Assembly (NCBI RefSeq): GCF_932526225.1
Contig: NC_064041.1
Coordinates: 17,297,888 to 17,361,887 of the forward strand
Direction of reading: 5' to 3'
Length of the DNA stretch: 64,000 bases
Source of the DNA: Nematostella vectensis
Taxonomy: Eukaryota > Cnidaria > Anthozoa > Actiniaria > Edwardsiidae
Positions 12,043 to 26,092 of the stretch are shown here, piece by piece (position 1 is the stretch's first letter; each line of letters begins with the position of its first letter). A program made the translations under genes and the position numbers. Below the pieces are notes generated by a model that was not told the origin of the DNA, searched no databases, and worked only from the letters and a program-made list of their open reading frames with translations.

Positions 12043-14048
12043 AGGAGAATTCAGCTAAAAATAGCCAAGGGTCAATTCAAGCAACTAGTTCAAAAGATGT
12101 TTTTTTTGCAGTCCTTTATTCAATATATTCAAGGTTATCATGCAATTCTGTTGTTTGACTGCATATATATATATATTTTTTTCTTTCTTTTCATTACAAG
12201 TTCTATATGTGTAAGTGGTGACCATAGCTATGATTACTATTATTTAGAATATTTTTTTACCTACTAACAGAAAACAACTTGACTGCAAAACACTTACTGT
12301 AGGGCACTCGATATTAGGCACTACTTTCATGTGGATGTAAGGTTGAAATGTCAAAACCTTCATTAACCCGTGAACTACGCTTTAGCGTATTACACTTTGT
12401 GGTGATCTGATTCTATTGTACTTTTTTGTGTTTTACTAACTATTACCGTTTAACTATCACACTTTGTTTCACGGGTTAATGAAAACCACTCTAACTACTT
12501 ACAGTAGTTCTTTTTTAATATTATTATTTACTTGTATAATTTAGATGAGCAATACATATTTCTTTATGGCTTTGTAGAGCTCATCTCGCTCCTCATAAAT
12601 AACAAACAAAATGAAGTTTGTTCTTATTTTGGTGCAAAGGAATCTACAGTAGTTTTCTAATCAGATAATTGTTTTTCTTTTAACACTCACCTGTTATTTC
12701 AACAGCCTTACTTGAGTTTGCTTGTCTGAGAAATAAACCTTGCTTAATAAACAAAGACATGTTACAAACTTATTTAATAATAGGTAACAACTGCAATATT
12801 GTATGAAGAGAGTGCCCCTCTCTTTCCCCTGCTATTGTTGAAATTATGCTCAATAAACTTTTACCTCTTCCCTCTCCACCAGTTAAGCATTCTATGTATG
12901 CTTCCCTGTACAAAATGCACCCGTTCAAATAGAACATTAAAGTTCACATACTTGTTTACTTCCTCAAACTCTTTGCTTTGTGTTTTTTGTTAACTTCCTA
13001 GGAACAAATTGAATACATATAATCAATAAATCTAGCAAGCTTATTTTGCAAACTCACTTTTGTTATTATTTTTGCGCAAAACCTATCAGGATTAAGGGGG
13101 TCCAGCACAAAGAAAAAAAAACAAACTAAAAAAAAAAGCCCATTGGCCTGGGATCGAACCCGGTCTGAAGAACAAAACGGAAACCATACATACGGATTAC
13201 CCAATCGGTATGGCAGCACAAGGCTTTTACGGAAGGCTGTAAAGAACCCGAAGGCCCCAAGCACCGATATTTCCGAGCGAATATGCTGTACAACACTCTT
13301 GCAAGGTTATCCCAACCCGCGCATTAATGGGGAGGACAATAACCAGGATCCCAGGCCTGTAATACGGTTACGCCACGCACAGCTCGCCGAGATTGTGGAT
13401 GACAAAAAATAGAGGTCTATTTGGGCGTCTTGGGTCCCTTGGGGACTCGCCATGCGCACGGGCGCATCTCTTTTATTGTGTACATGACATCAAATTAGCG
13501 AAGAAAAAAGACGCTGTTTTGGTATCATGTGAAAATCATAAAATAAATAGAAATAAAGACGTAAGGGGGGAGAATATTGACATATTCATATTAGAATATT
13601 GACAAAATCCGCAATTTTGTCTACGCTGACTAAGTAAAGCTGTATTTTACTTTAAAGGGGCAGCAACATAGTACTGCGCATGTCTGGAGTCAGTGATTAT
13701 TGTATTCTTTTAAGTGTCAACAAACAGTTGACCTTTTTAAAAGCTGTGAATACCTTATTAAATAATATGCAGTATTATATTGAAAACTATGTTAATTGAC
13801 AGTTTGTGGTCATTTTTTTTGTTTTGTTTAAAGTCTCCCACATGTACCAAAAGCTCTTAAGTCAGTATTAGAATTTCACTGAAGTTCATTGTGTCAGGGC
13901 TCTAGAGCTTTTGCAAATCTCTTAACCATGACACTCCCCTTTTAAAGGAAAGTAAAAAAAATCAAAATTGTTGGTGGGGGTCTCTGTTGTGTTTGTTTTC
14001 TTTTTAGTTTTGTTCTATTATTATTATTATTTTCATTTTTAGAGGGGG
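12043..14048 (+). repeat. 2-kb unit 7
   Basis: Its tRNA-like element is at 13139-13217. Its border reads AGGAGAATTC rather than AGGGGAATTC. Private changes include CACTCTAACTAC near 12487 and ATATGCAGTATT near 13766. Confidence 0.95.
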
Positions 14049-16054
14049 AGGGGAATTCAGCTAAAAATAGCCAAGGGTCAATTCAAGCAACTAGTTCAAA
14101 AGATGTTTTTTTTGCAGTCCTTTATTCAATATATTCAAGGTTATCATGCAATTCTGTTGTTTGACTGCATATATATATATATTTTTTTCTTTCTTTTCAT
14201 TACAAGTTCTATATGTGTAAGTGGTGACCATAGCTATGATTACTATTATTTAGAATATTTTTTTACCTACTAACAGAAAACAACTTGACTGCAAAACACT
14301 TACTGTAGGGCACTCGATATTAGGCATTACTTTCATGTGGATGTAAGGTTGAAATGTCAAAACCTTCATTAACCCGTGAACTACGCTTTAGCGTATTACA
14401 CTTTGTGGTGATCTGATTCTTTTGTACTTTTTTGTGTTTTACTAACTATTACCGTTTAACTATCACACTTTGTTTCACGGGTTAATGAAAACCACTCTAA
14501 TTACTTACAGTACTTCTTTTTTAATATTATTATTTACTTGTATAATTTAGATGAGCAATACATATTTCTTTATGGCTTTGTAGAGCTCATCTCGTTCCTC
14601 ATAAATAACAAACAAAATGAAGTTTGTTCTTATTTTGGTGCAAAGGAATCTACAGTAGTTTTCTAATCAGATAATTGTTTTTCTTTTAACACTCACCTGT
14701 TATTTCAACAGCCTTACTTGAGTTTGCTTGTCTGAGAAATAGACCTTGCTTAATAAACAAAGACATGTTACAAACTTATTTAATAATAGGTAACAACTGC
14801 AATATTGTATGAAGAGAGTGCCCCTCTCTTCCCCCTGCTATTGTTGAAATTATGCTCAATAAACTTTTACCTCTTCCCTCTCCACCAGTTAAGCATTCTA
14901 TGTATGCTTCCCTGTACAAAATGCACCCCTTCAAATAGAACATTAAAGTTCACATACTTGTTTACTTCCTCAAACTCTTTGCTTTGTGTTTTTTGTTAAC
15001 TTCCTAGGAACAAATTGAATACATATAATCAATAAATCTAGCAAGCTTATTTTGCAAACTCACTTTTTTTTATTATTTTTGCGCAAAACCTATCAGGATT
15101 AAGGGGGTCCAGCACAAAGAAAAAAAAACGAACTAAAAAAAAACCCCATTGGCCTGGGATCGAACCCGGTCTGAAGAACAAAACGGAAACCATACATACG
15201 GATTACCCAATCGGTATGGCAGCACAATGCTTTACGGAAGGCTGTAAAGAACCCGAAGGCCCCAAGCACCGATATTTCCGAGCGAATATGCTGTACAACA
15301 CTCTTGCAAGGTTATCCCAACCCGCGCATTAATGGGGAGGACAATAACCAGGATCTCAGGCCTGTAATACGGTTACGCTACGCACAGCTCGCCGAGATTG
15401 TGGATGACAAAAAATAGAGGTCTATTTGGGCGTCTTGGGTCCCTTGGGGACTCGCCATGCGCACGGGCGCATCTCTTTTATTGTGTACATGACATCAAAT
15501 TAGCGAAAAAAAAAGACGCTGTTTTGGTATCATGTGAAAATCATAAAATAAATAGAAATAAAGACGTAAGGGGGGAGAATATTGACATCTTGATATTAGA
15601 ATATTGACAAAATCCGCAATTTTGTCTACGCTGACTAAGTAAAGCTGTATTTTACTTTAAAGGGGCAGCAACATAGTACTGCGCATGTCTGGAGTCAGTG
15701 ATTATTGTAGGCTTTTAAGTGTCAACAAACAGTTGAACTTTTTAAAAGCTATGAATACCTTATTAAATAATATGCAATATTATATTGAAAACTATGTTAA
15801 TTGACAGTTTGTGGTCATTTTTTTTTGTTTTGTTTAAAGTCTCCCAAATGTACCAAAAGCTCATAAGTCAGTATTAGAATTTCACTGAAGTTCATTGTGT
15901 CAGGGCTCTAGAGCTATTGCAAATCTCTTAACCATGACACTCCCCTTTTAAAGGAAAGTAAAAAAAATCAAAATTGTTGGTGGGGGTCTACGTTGTGTTT
16001 GTTTTCTTTTTAGTTTTGTTCTATTATTATTATTATTTTCTTTGTTAGAGGGGG
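14049..16054 (+). repeat. 2-kb unit 8 (mosaic; longest ORF broken)
   Basis: Its tRNA-like element is at 15145-15223. A one-base deletion (AATGCTTTACGG, near 15228) breaks the 89-codon frame that is open in the other units. It shares CACAATGC and ACGCTACGCAC with unit 22. Its 3' half joins GTAGGC/GAAC to CATGTACC, a combination otherwise seen only in unit 22. Confidence 0.95.
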
Positions 16055-18061
16055 AGGGGAATTCAGCTAAAAATAGCCAAGGGTCAATTCAATCAACTAG
16101 TACAAAAGATGTTTTGTTTGCAGTCCTTTATTCAATATATTCAAGGTTATCATGCAATTCTGTTGTTTGACTGCATACATATATATATTTTTTTTCTTTC
16201 TTTTCATTACAAGTTCTATATGTGTAAGTGGTGACCATAGCTATGATTACTATTATTTAGAATATTTTTTTACCTACTAACAGAAAACAACTTGACTGCA
16301 AAACACTTACTGTAGGGCACTCGATATTAGGCATTACTTTCATGTGGATGTAAGGTTGAAATGTCAAAACCTTCATTAACCCGTGAACTACGCTTTAGCG
16401 TATTACACTTTGTGGTGATCTGATTCTATTGTACTTTTTTGTGTTTTACTAACTATTACCGTTTAACTATCACACTTTGTTTCACGGGTTAATGAAAACC
16501 ACTCTAATTACTTACAGTAGTTCTTTTTTAATATTATTATTTACTTGTATAATTTAGATGAGCAATACATATTTCTTTATGGCTTTGTAGAGCTCATCTC
16601 GTTCCTCATAAATAACAAACAAAATGAAGTTTGTTCTTATTTTGGTGCAAAGGAATCTACAGTAGTTTTCTAATCAGATAATTGTTTTTCTTTTAACACT
16701 CACCTGTTATTTCAACAGCCTTACTTGAGTTTGCTTGTCTCAGAAATAGACCTTGCTTAATAAACAAAGACATGTTACAAACTTATTTAATAATAGGTAA
16801 CAACTGCAATATTGTATGAAGAGAGTGCCCCTCTCTTCCCCCTGCTATTGTTGAAATTATGCTCAATAAACTTTTACCTCTTCCCTCTCCACCAGTTAAG
16901 CATTCTATGTATGCTTCCCTGTACAAAATGCACCCCTTCAAATAGAACATTAAAGTTCACATACTTGTTTACTTCCTCAAACTCTTTGCTTTGTGTTTTT
17001 TGTTAACTTCCTAGGAACAAATTGAATACATATAATCAATAAATCTAGCAAGCTTATTTTGCAAACTCACTTTTGTTATTATTTTTGCGCAAAACCTATC
17101 AGGATTAAGGGGGTCCAGCACAAAGAAAAAAAAACGAACTAAAAAAAAAGCCCATTGGCCTGGGATCGAACCCGGTCTGAAGAACAAAACGGAAACCATA
17201 CATACGGATTACCCAATCGGTATGGCAGCACAAGGCTTTTACGGAAGGCTGTAAAGAACCCGAAGGCCCCAAGCACCGATATTTCCGAGCGAATATGCTG
17301 TACAACACTCTTGCAAGGTTATCCCAACCCGCGCATTAATGGGGAGGACAATAACCAGGATCCCAGGCCTGTAATACGGTTACGCCACGCACAGCTCGCC
17401 GAGATTGTGGATGACAAAAAATAGAGGTCTATTTGGGCGTCTTGGGTCCCTTGGGGACTCGCCATGCGCACGGGCGCATCTCTTTTATTGTGTACATGAC
17501 ATCAAATTAGCGAAGAAAAAAGACGCTGTTTTGGTATCATGTGAAAATCATAAAATAAATAGAAATAAAGACGTAAGGGGGGAGAATATTGACATATTCA
17601 TATTAGAATATTGACAAAATACGCAATTTTGTCTACGCTGACTAAGTAAAGCTGTATTTTTCTTTAAAGGGGCAGCAACATAGTACTGCGCATGTCTGGA
17701 GTCAGTGATTATTGTAGGCTTTTAAGTGTCAACAAACAGTTGAACTTTTTAAAAGCTATGAATACCTTATTAAATAATATGCAATATTATATTGAAAACT
17801 ATGTTAATTGACAGTTTGTGGTCATTTTTTTTGTTTTGTTTAAAGTCTCCCACATGAACCAAAAGCTCTTAAGTCAGTATTAGAATTTCACTGAAGTTCA
17901 TTGTGTCAGGGCTCTAGAGCTTTTGCAAATCTCTTAACCATGACACTCCCCTTTTAAAGGAAAGTAAAAAAAAATCAAAATTGTTGGTGGGGGTCTCTGT
18001 TGTGTTTGTTGTCTTTTTAGTTTTGTTCTATTATTATTATTATTTTCTTTGTTAGAGGGGG
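16055..18061 (+). repeat. 2-kb unit 9
   Basis: Its tRNA-like element is at 17151-17229. Its 5' end (CAATCAACTAGTAC) groups with units 1, 5 and 23. Private changes are AAAATACGCAATT near 17615 and GTATTTTTCTTT near 17653. Confidence 0.95.
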
Positions 18062-20068
18062 AGGGGAATTCAGCTAAAAAATAGCCAAGGGTCAATTCAA
18101 GCAACTAGTTCAAAAGATGTTTTTTTTGCAGTCCTTTATTCAATATATTCAAGGTTATCATGCAATTCTGTTGTTTGACTGCATATATATATATATTTTT
18201 TTCTTTCTTTTCATTACAAGTTCTATATGTGTAAGTGGTGACCATACCTATGATTACTATTATTTAGAATATTTTTTTACCTACTTACAGAAAACAACTT
18301 GACTGCAAAACACTTACTGTAGGGCACTCGATATTAGGCATTACTTTCATGTGGATGTAAGGTTGAAATGTCAAAACCTTCATTAACCCGTGAACTACGC
18401 TTTAGCGTATTACACTTTGTGGTGATCTGATTCTATTGTACTTTTTTGTGTTTTACTAACTATTACTGTTTAACTATCACACTTTGTTTCATGGGTTAAT
18501 GAAAACCACTCTAATTACTTACAGTAGTTCTTTTTTAATATTATTATTTACTTGTATAATTTAGATGAGCAATACATATTTCTTTATGGCTTTGTAGAGC
18601 TCATCTCGTTCCTCATAAATAACAAACAAAATGAAGTTTGTTCTTATTTTGGTGCAAAGGAATCTACAGTAGTTTTCTAATCAGATAATTGTTTTTCTTT
18701 TAACACTCACCTGTTATTTCAACAGCCTTACTTGAGTTTGCTTGTCTCAGAAATAGACCTTGCTTAATAAACAAAGACATGTTACAAACTTATTTAATAA
18801 TAGGTAACAACTGCAATATTGTATGAAGAGAGTGCCCCTCTCTTCCCCCTGCTATTGTTGAAATTATGCTCAATAAACTTTTACCTCTTCCCTCTCCACC
18901 AGTTAAGCATTCTATGTATGCTTCCCTGTACAAAATGCACCCCTTCAAATAGAACATTAAAGTTCACATACTTGTTTACTTCCTCAAACTCTTTTCTTTG
19001 TGTTTTTTGTTAACTTCCTAGGAACAAATTGAATACATATAATCAATAAATCTAGCAAGCTTATTTTGCAAACTCACTTTTGTTATTATTTTTGCGCAAA
19101 ACCTATCAGGATTAAGGGGGTCCAGCACAAAGAAAAAAAAAACAAACTAAAAAAAAAGCCCATTGGCCTGGGATCGAACCCGGTCTGAAGAACAAAACGG
19201 AAACCATACATACGGATTACCCAATCGGTATGGCAGCACAAGGCTTTTACGGAAGGCTGTAAAGAACCCGAAGGCCCCAAGCAATGATATTTCCGAGCGA
19301 ATATGCTGTACAACACTCTTGCAAGGTTATCCCAACCCGCGCATTAATGGGGAGGACAATAACCAGGATCCCAGGCCTGTAATACGGTTACGCCACGCAC
19401 AGCTCGCCGAGATTGTGGATGACAAAAAATAGAGGTCTATTTGGGCGTCTTGGGTCCCTTGGGGACTCGCCATGCGCACGGGCGCATCTCTTTTATTGTG
19501 TACATGACATCAAATTAGCGAAGAAAAAAGACGCTGTTTTGGTATCATGTGAAAATCATAAAATAAATAGAAATAAAGACGTAAGGGGGGAGAATATTGA
19601 CATATTCATATTAGAATATTGACAAAATCCGCAATTTTGTCTACGCTGACTAAGTAAAGCTGTATTTTACTTTAAAGGGGCAGCAACATAGTACTGCGCA
19701 TGTCTGGAGTCAGTGATTATTGTATTCTTTTAAGTGTCAACAAACAGTTGACCTTTTTAAAAGCTGTGAATACCTTATTAAATAATATGCAATATTATAT
19801 TGAAAACTATGTTAATTGACAGTTTGTGGTCATTTTTTTTGTTTTGTTTAAAGTCTCCCACATGTACCAAAAGCTCTTAAGTCAGTATTAGAATTTCACT
19901 GAAGTTCATTGTGTCAGGGCTCTAGAGCTTTTGCAAATCTCTTAACCATGACACTCCCCTTTTAAAGGAAAGTAAAAAAAATCAAAATTGTTGGTGGGGG
20001 TCTCTGTTGTGTTTGTTTTCTTTTTAGTTTTGTTCTATTATTATTATTATTTTCTTTTTTAGAGGGGG
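18062..20068 (+). repeat. 2-kb unit 10
   Basis: Its tRNA-like element is at 19159-19237. It shares CAAGCAATGATATT with unit 11 only. Private changes are an extra A in GCTAAAAAATAGCC and GACCATACCTATG near 18240. Confidence 0.95.
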
Positions 20069-22074
20069 AGGGGAATTCAGCTAAAAATAGCCAAGGGTCA
20101 ATTCAAGCAACTAGTTCAAAAGATGTTTTTTTTGCAGTCCTTTATTCAATATATTCAAGGTTATCATGCAATTCTGTTGTTTGACTGCATATATATATAT
20201 ATTTTTTTCTTTCTTTTCATTACAAGTTCTATATGTGTAAGTGGTGACCATAGCTATGATTACTATTATTTAGAATATTTTTTTACCTACTAACAGAAAA
20301 CAACTTGACTGCAAAACACTTACTGTAGGGCACTCGATATTAGGCATTACTTTCATGTGGATGTAAGGTTGAAATGTCAAAACCTTCATTAACCCGTGAA
20401 CTACGCTTTAGCGTATTACACTTTGTGGTGATCTGATTCTATTGTACTTTTTTGTGTTTTACTAACTATTACTGTTTAACTATCACACTTTGTTTCATGG
20501 GTTAATGAAAACCACTCTAATTACTTACAGTAGTTCTTTTTTAATATTATTATTTACTTGTATAATTTAGATGAGCAATACATATTTCTTTATGGCTTTG
20601 TAGAGCTCATCTCGTTCCTCATAAATAACAAACAAAATGAAGTTTGTTCTTATTTTGGTGCAAAGGAATCTACAGTAGTTTTCTAATCAGATAATTGTTT
20701 TTCTTTTAACACTCACCTGTTACTTCAACAGCCTTACTTGAGTTTGCTTGTCTCAGAAATAGACCTTGCTTAATAAACAAAGACATGTTACAAACTTATT
20801 TAATAATAGGTAACAACTGCAATATTGTATGAAGAGAGTGCCCCTCTCTTCCCCCTGCTATTGTTGAAATTATGCTCAATAAACTTTTACCTCTTCCCTC
20901 TCCACCAGTTAAGCATTCTATGTATGCTTCCCTGTACAAAATGCACCCCTTCAAATAGAACATTAAAGTTCACATACTTGTTTACTTCCTCAAACTCTTT
21001 TCTTTGTGTTTTTTGTTAACTTCCTAGGAACAAATTGAATACATATAATCAATAAATCTAGCAAGCTTATTTTGCAAACTCACTTTTGTTATTATTTTTG
21101 CGCAAAACCTATCAGGATTAAGGGGGTCCAGCACAAAGAAAAAAAAAACAAACTAAAAAAAAAGCCCATTGGCCTGGGATCGAACCCGGTCTGAAGAACA
21201 AAACGGAAACCATACATACGGATTACCCAATCGGTATGGCAGCACAAGGCTTTTACGGAAGGCTGTAAAGAACCCGAAGGCCCCAAGCAATGATATTTCC
21301 GAGCGAATATGCTGTACAACACTCTTGCAAGGTTATCCCAACCCGCGCATTAATGGGGAGGACAATAACCAGGATCCCAGGCCTGTAATACGGTTACGCC
21401 ACGCACAGCTCGCCGAGATTGTGGATGACAAAAAATAGAGGTCTATTTGGGCGTCTTGGGTCCCTTGGGGACTCGCCATGCGCACGGGCGCATCTCTTTT
21501 ATTGTGTACATGACATCAAATTAGCGAAGAAAAAAGACGCTGTTTTGGTATCATGTGAAAATCATAAAATAAATAGAAATAAAGACGTAAGGGGGGAGAA
21601 TATTGACATATTCATATTAGAATATTGACAAAATCCGCAATTTTGTCTACGCTGAGTAAGTAAAGCTGTATTTTACTTTAAAGGGGCAGCAACATAGTAC
21701 TGCGCATGTCTGGAGTCAGTGATTATTGTATTCTTTTAAGTGTCAACAAACAGTTGACCTTTTTAAAAGCTGTGAATACCTTATTAAATAATATGCAATA
21801 TTATATTGAAAACTATGTTAATTGACAGTTTGTGGTCATTTTTTTTGTTTTGTTTAAAGTCTCCCACATGTACCAAAAGCTCTTAAGTCAGTATTAGAAT
21901 TTCACTGAAGTTCATTGTGTCAGGGCTCTAGAGCTTTTGCAAATCTCTTAACCATGACACTCCCCTTTTAAAGGAAAGTAAAAAAAATCAAAATTGTTGG
22001 TGGGGGTCTCTGTTGTGCTTGTTTTCTTTTTAGTTTTGTTCTATTATTATTATTATTTTCTTTTTTAGAGGGGG
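20069..22074 (+). repeat. 2-kb unit 11
   Basis: Its tRNA-like element is at 21165-21243. It is nearly identical to unit 10 across the GC-rich block, including CAAGCAATGATATT. Private changes include CTGAGTAAGTAAAG near 21652 and TTACTTCAACAG near 20720. Confidence 0.95.
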
Positions 22075-24083
22075 AGGGGAATTCAGCTAAAAATAGCCAA
22101 GTGTCAATTCAAGCAACTAGTTCAAAAGATGTTTTTTTTGCAGTCCTTTATTCAATATATTCAAGGTTATCATGCAATTCTGTTGTTTGACTGCATATAT
22201 ATATATATTTTTTTCTTTCTTTTCATTACAAGTTCTATATGTGTAAGTGGTGACCATAGCTATGATTACTATTATTTAGAATATTTTTTTACCTACTAAC
22301 AGAAAACAACTTGACTGCAAAACACTTACTGTAGGGCACTCGATATTAGGCATTACTTTCATGTGGATGTAAGGTTGAAATGTCAAAACCTTCATTAACC
22401 CGTGAACTACGCTTTAGCGTATTACACTTTGTGGTGATCTGATTCTATTGTACTTTTTTGTGTTTTACTAACTATTACTGTTTAACTATCACACTTTGTT
22501 TCATGGGTTAATGAAAACCACTCTAATTACTTACAGTAGTTCTTTTTTAATATTATTATTTACTTGTATAATTTAGATGAGCAATACATATTTCTTTATG
22601 GCTTTGTAGATCTCATCTCGTTCCTCATAAATAACAAACAAAATGAAGTTTGTTCTTATTTTGGTGCAAAGGAATCTACAGTAGTTTTCTAATCAGATAA
22701 TTGTTTTTCTTTTAACACTCACCTGTTATTTCAACAGCCTTACTTGAGTTTGCTTGTCTCAGAAATAGACCTTGCTTAATAAACAAAGACATGTTACAAA
22801 CTTATTTAATAATAGGTAACAACTGCAATATTGTATGAAGAGAGTGCCCCTCTCTTCCCCCTGCTATTGTTGAAATTATGCTCAATAAACTTTTACCTCT
22901 TCCCTCTCCACCAGTTAAGCATTCTATGTATGCTTCCCTGTACAAAATGCACCCCTTCAAATAGAACATTAAAGTTCACATACTTGTTTACTTCCTCAAA
23001 CTCTTTTCTTTGTGTTTTTTGTTAACTTCCTAGGAACAAATTGAATACATATAATCAATAAATCTAGCAAGCTTATTTTGCAAACTCACTTTTTTTTATT
23101 ATTTTTGCGCAAAACCTATCAGGATTAAGGGGGTCCAGCACAAAGAAAAAAAAAACGAACTAAAAAAAAAGCCCATTGGCCTGGGATCGAACCCGGTCTG
23201 AAGAACAAAACGGAAACCATACATACGGATTACCCAATCGGTATGGCAGCACAAGGCTTTTACGGAAGGCTATAAAGAACCCGAAGGCCCCAAGCACCGA
23301 TATTTCCGAGCGAATATGCTGTACAACACTCTTGCAAGGTTATCCCAACCCGCGCATTAATGGGGAGGACAATAACCAGGATCCCAGGCCTGTAATACGG
23401 TTACGCCACGCACAGCTCGCCGAGATTGTGGATGACAAAAAATAGAGGTCTATTTGGGCGTCTTGGGTCCCTTGGGGACTCGCCATGCGCACGGGCGCAT
23501 CTCTTTTATTGTGTACATGACATCAAATTAGCGAAGAAAAAAGACGCTGTTTTGGTATCATGTGAAAATCATAAAATAAATAGAAATAAAGACGTAGGGG
23601 GGGGCGAATATTGACATATTCATATTAGAATATTGACAAAATCCGCAATTTTGTCTACGCTGACTAAGTAAAGCTGTATTTTACTTTAAAGGGGCAGCAA
23701 CATAGTACTGCGCATGTCTGGAGTCAGTGATTATTGTAGGCTTTTAAGTGTCAACAAACAGTTGATCTTTTTAAAAGCTATGAATACCTTATTAAATAAT
23801 ATGCAATATTATATTGAAAACTATGTTAATTGACAGTTTGTGGTCATTTTTTTTGTTTTGTTTAAAGTCTCCCACATGAACCAAAAGCTCTTAAGTCAGT
23901 ATTAGAATTTCACTGAAGTTCATTGTGTCAGGGCTCTAGAGCTTTTGCAAATCTCTTAACCATGACACTCCCCTTTTAAAGGAAAGTAAAAAAAAATCAA
24001 AATTGTTGGTGGGGGTCTCTGTTGTGTTTGTTGTCTTTTTAGTTTTGTTCTATTATTATTATTATTTTCTTTGTTAGAGGGGG
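22075..24083 (+). repeat. 2-kb unit 12 (first half of duplicated dimer A)
   Basis: Its tRNA-like element is at 23172-23250. From about 22613 rightward it matches unit 14, including GGCTATAAAG, GTAGGGGGGGGCG and GTTGATCTTT. Left of that point it resembles unit 11 instead (ATGGGTT arm), with private GTGTCAATTC and TAGATCTCATC. Confidence 0.95.
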
Positions 24084-26092
24084 AGGGGAATTCAGATAAA
24101 AATAGCCAAGGGTCAATTCAACCAACTAGTACAAAAGATGTTTTGTTTGCAGTCCTTTATTCAATATATTCAAGGTTATCATGCAATTCTGTTGTTTGAC
24201 TGCATATATATATTTATTTTTTTCTTTCTTTTCATTACAAGTTCTATATGTGTAAGTGGTGACCATAGCTATGATTACTATTATTTAGAATATTTTTTTA
24301 CCTACTTACAGTAAAAAACTTGACTGCAAAACACTTACTGTAGGGCACTCGATATTAGGCATTACTTTCATGTGGATGTAAGTTGAAATGTCAAAACCTT
24401 CATTAACCCGTGAACTACGCTTTAGCGTATTACACTTTGTGGTGATCTGATTCTATTGTACTTTTTTGTGTTTTACTAACTATTACCGTTTAACTATCAC
24501 ACTTTGTTTCACGGGTTAATGAAAACCACTCTAATTACTTACAGTAGTTCTTTTTTAATATTATTATTTACTTGTATAATTTAGATGAGCAATACATATT
24601 TCTTTATGGCTTTGTAGAGCTTATCTCGTTCCTCATAAATAACAAACAAAATGAAGTTTGTTCTTATTTTGGTGCAAAGGAATCTACAGTAGTTTTCTAA
24701 TCAGATAATTGTTTTTCTTTTAACACTCACCTGTTATTTCAACAGCCTTACTTGAGTTTGCTTGTCTCAGAAATAGACCTTGCTTAATAAACAAAGACAT
24801 GTTACAAACTTATTTAATAATAGGTAACAACTGCAATATTGTATGAAGAGAGTGCCCCTCTCTTCCCCCTGCTATTGTTGAAATTATGCTCAATAAACTT
24901 TTACCTCTTCCCTCTCCACCAGTTAAGCATTCTATGTATGCTTCCCTGTACAAAATGCACCCCTTCAAATAGAACATTAAAGTTCACATACTTGTTTACT
25001 TCCTCAAACTCTTTGCTTTGTGTTTTTTGTTAACTTCCCAGGAACAAATTGAATACATATAATCAATAAATCTAGCAAGCTTATTTTGCAAACTCACTTT
25101 TTTTTTATTATTTTTGCGCAAAACCTATCAGGATTAAGGGGGTCCAGCACAAAGAAAAAAAAAACGAACTTAAAAAAAAAACCCATTGGCCTGGGATCGA
25201 ACCCGGTCTGAAGAACAAAACGGAAACCATACATACGGATTACCCAATCGGTATGGCAGCACAAGGCTTTTACGGAAGGCTGTAAAGAACCCGAAGGCCC
25301 CAAGCACCGATATTTCCGAGCGAATATGCTGTACAACACTCTTGCAAGGTTATCCCAACCCGCGCATTAATGGGGAGGACAATAACCAGGATACCAGGCC
25401 TGTAATACGGTTACGCCACGCACAGCTCGCCGAGATTGTGGATGACAAAAAATAGAGGTCTATTTGGGCGTCTTGGGTCCCTTGGGGACTCGCCATGCGC
25501 ACGGGCGCATCTCTTTTATTGTGTACATGACATCAAATTAGCGAAGAAAAAAGACGCTGTTTTGGTATCATGTGAAAATCATAAAATAAATAGAAATAAA
25601 GACGTAAGGGGGAAGAATATTGACATATTCATATTAGAATATTGACAAAATCCGCAATTTTGTCTACGCTGACTAAGTAAAGCTGTATTTTACTTTAAAG
25701 GGGCAGCAACATAGTACTGCGCATGTCTGGAGTCAGTGATTATTGTATTCTTTTAAGTGTCAACAAACAGTTGACCTTTTTAAAAGCTGTGAATACCTTA
25801 TTAAATAATATGCAATATTATATTGAAAACTATGTTAATTGACAGTTTGTGGTCATTTTTTTTGTTTTGTTTAAAGTCTCCCACATGTACCAAAAGCTCA
25901 TAAGTCAGTATTAGAATTTCACTGAAGTTCATTTTGTCATGGCTCTAGAGCTTTTGCAAATCTCTTAACCATGACACTCCCCTTTTAAAGGAAAGTAAAA
26001 AAAAATCAAAATTGTTGGTGGGGGTCTCTGTTGTGTTTGTTTTCTTTTTAGTTTTGTTCTATTATTATTATTTTTTTCTTTTTTAGAGGGCG
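24084..26092 (+). repeat. 2-kb unit 13 (second half of duplicated dimer A)
   Basis: Its tRNA-like element is at 25182-25260. It is the close partner of unit 15: both have TTCAGATAAAAATAG, CAACCAACTAG, ACAGTAAAAAAC, GAGCTTATCTC and TTTTGTCATGGC. It differs by one lost G (GTAAGTTGAAATG) and by GGGGGAAGAATA. Confidence 0.95.
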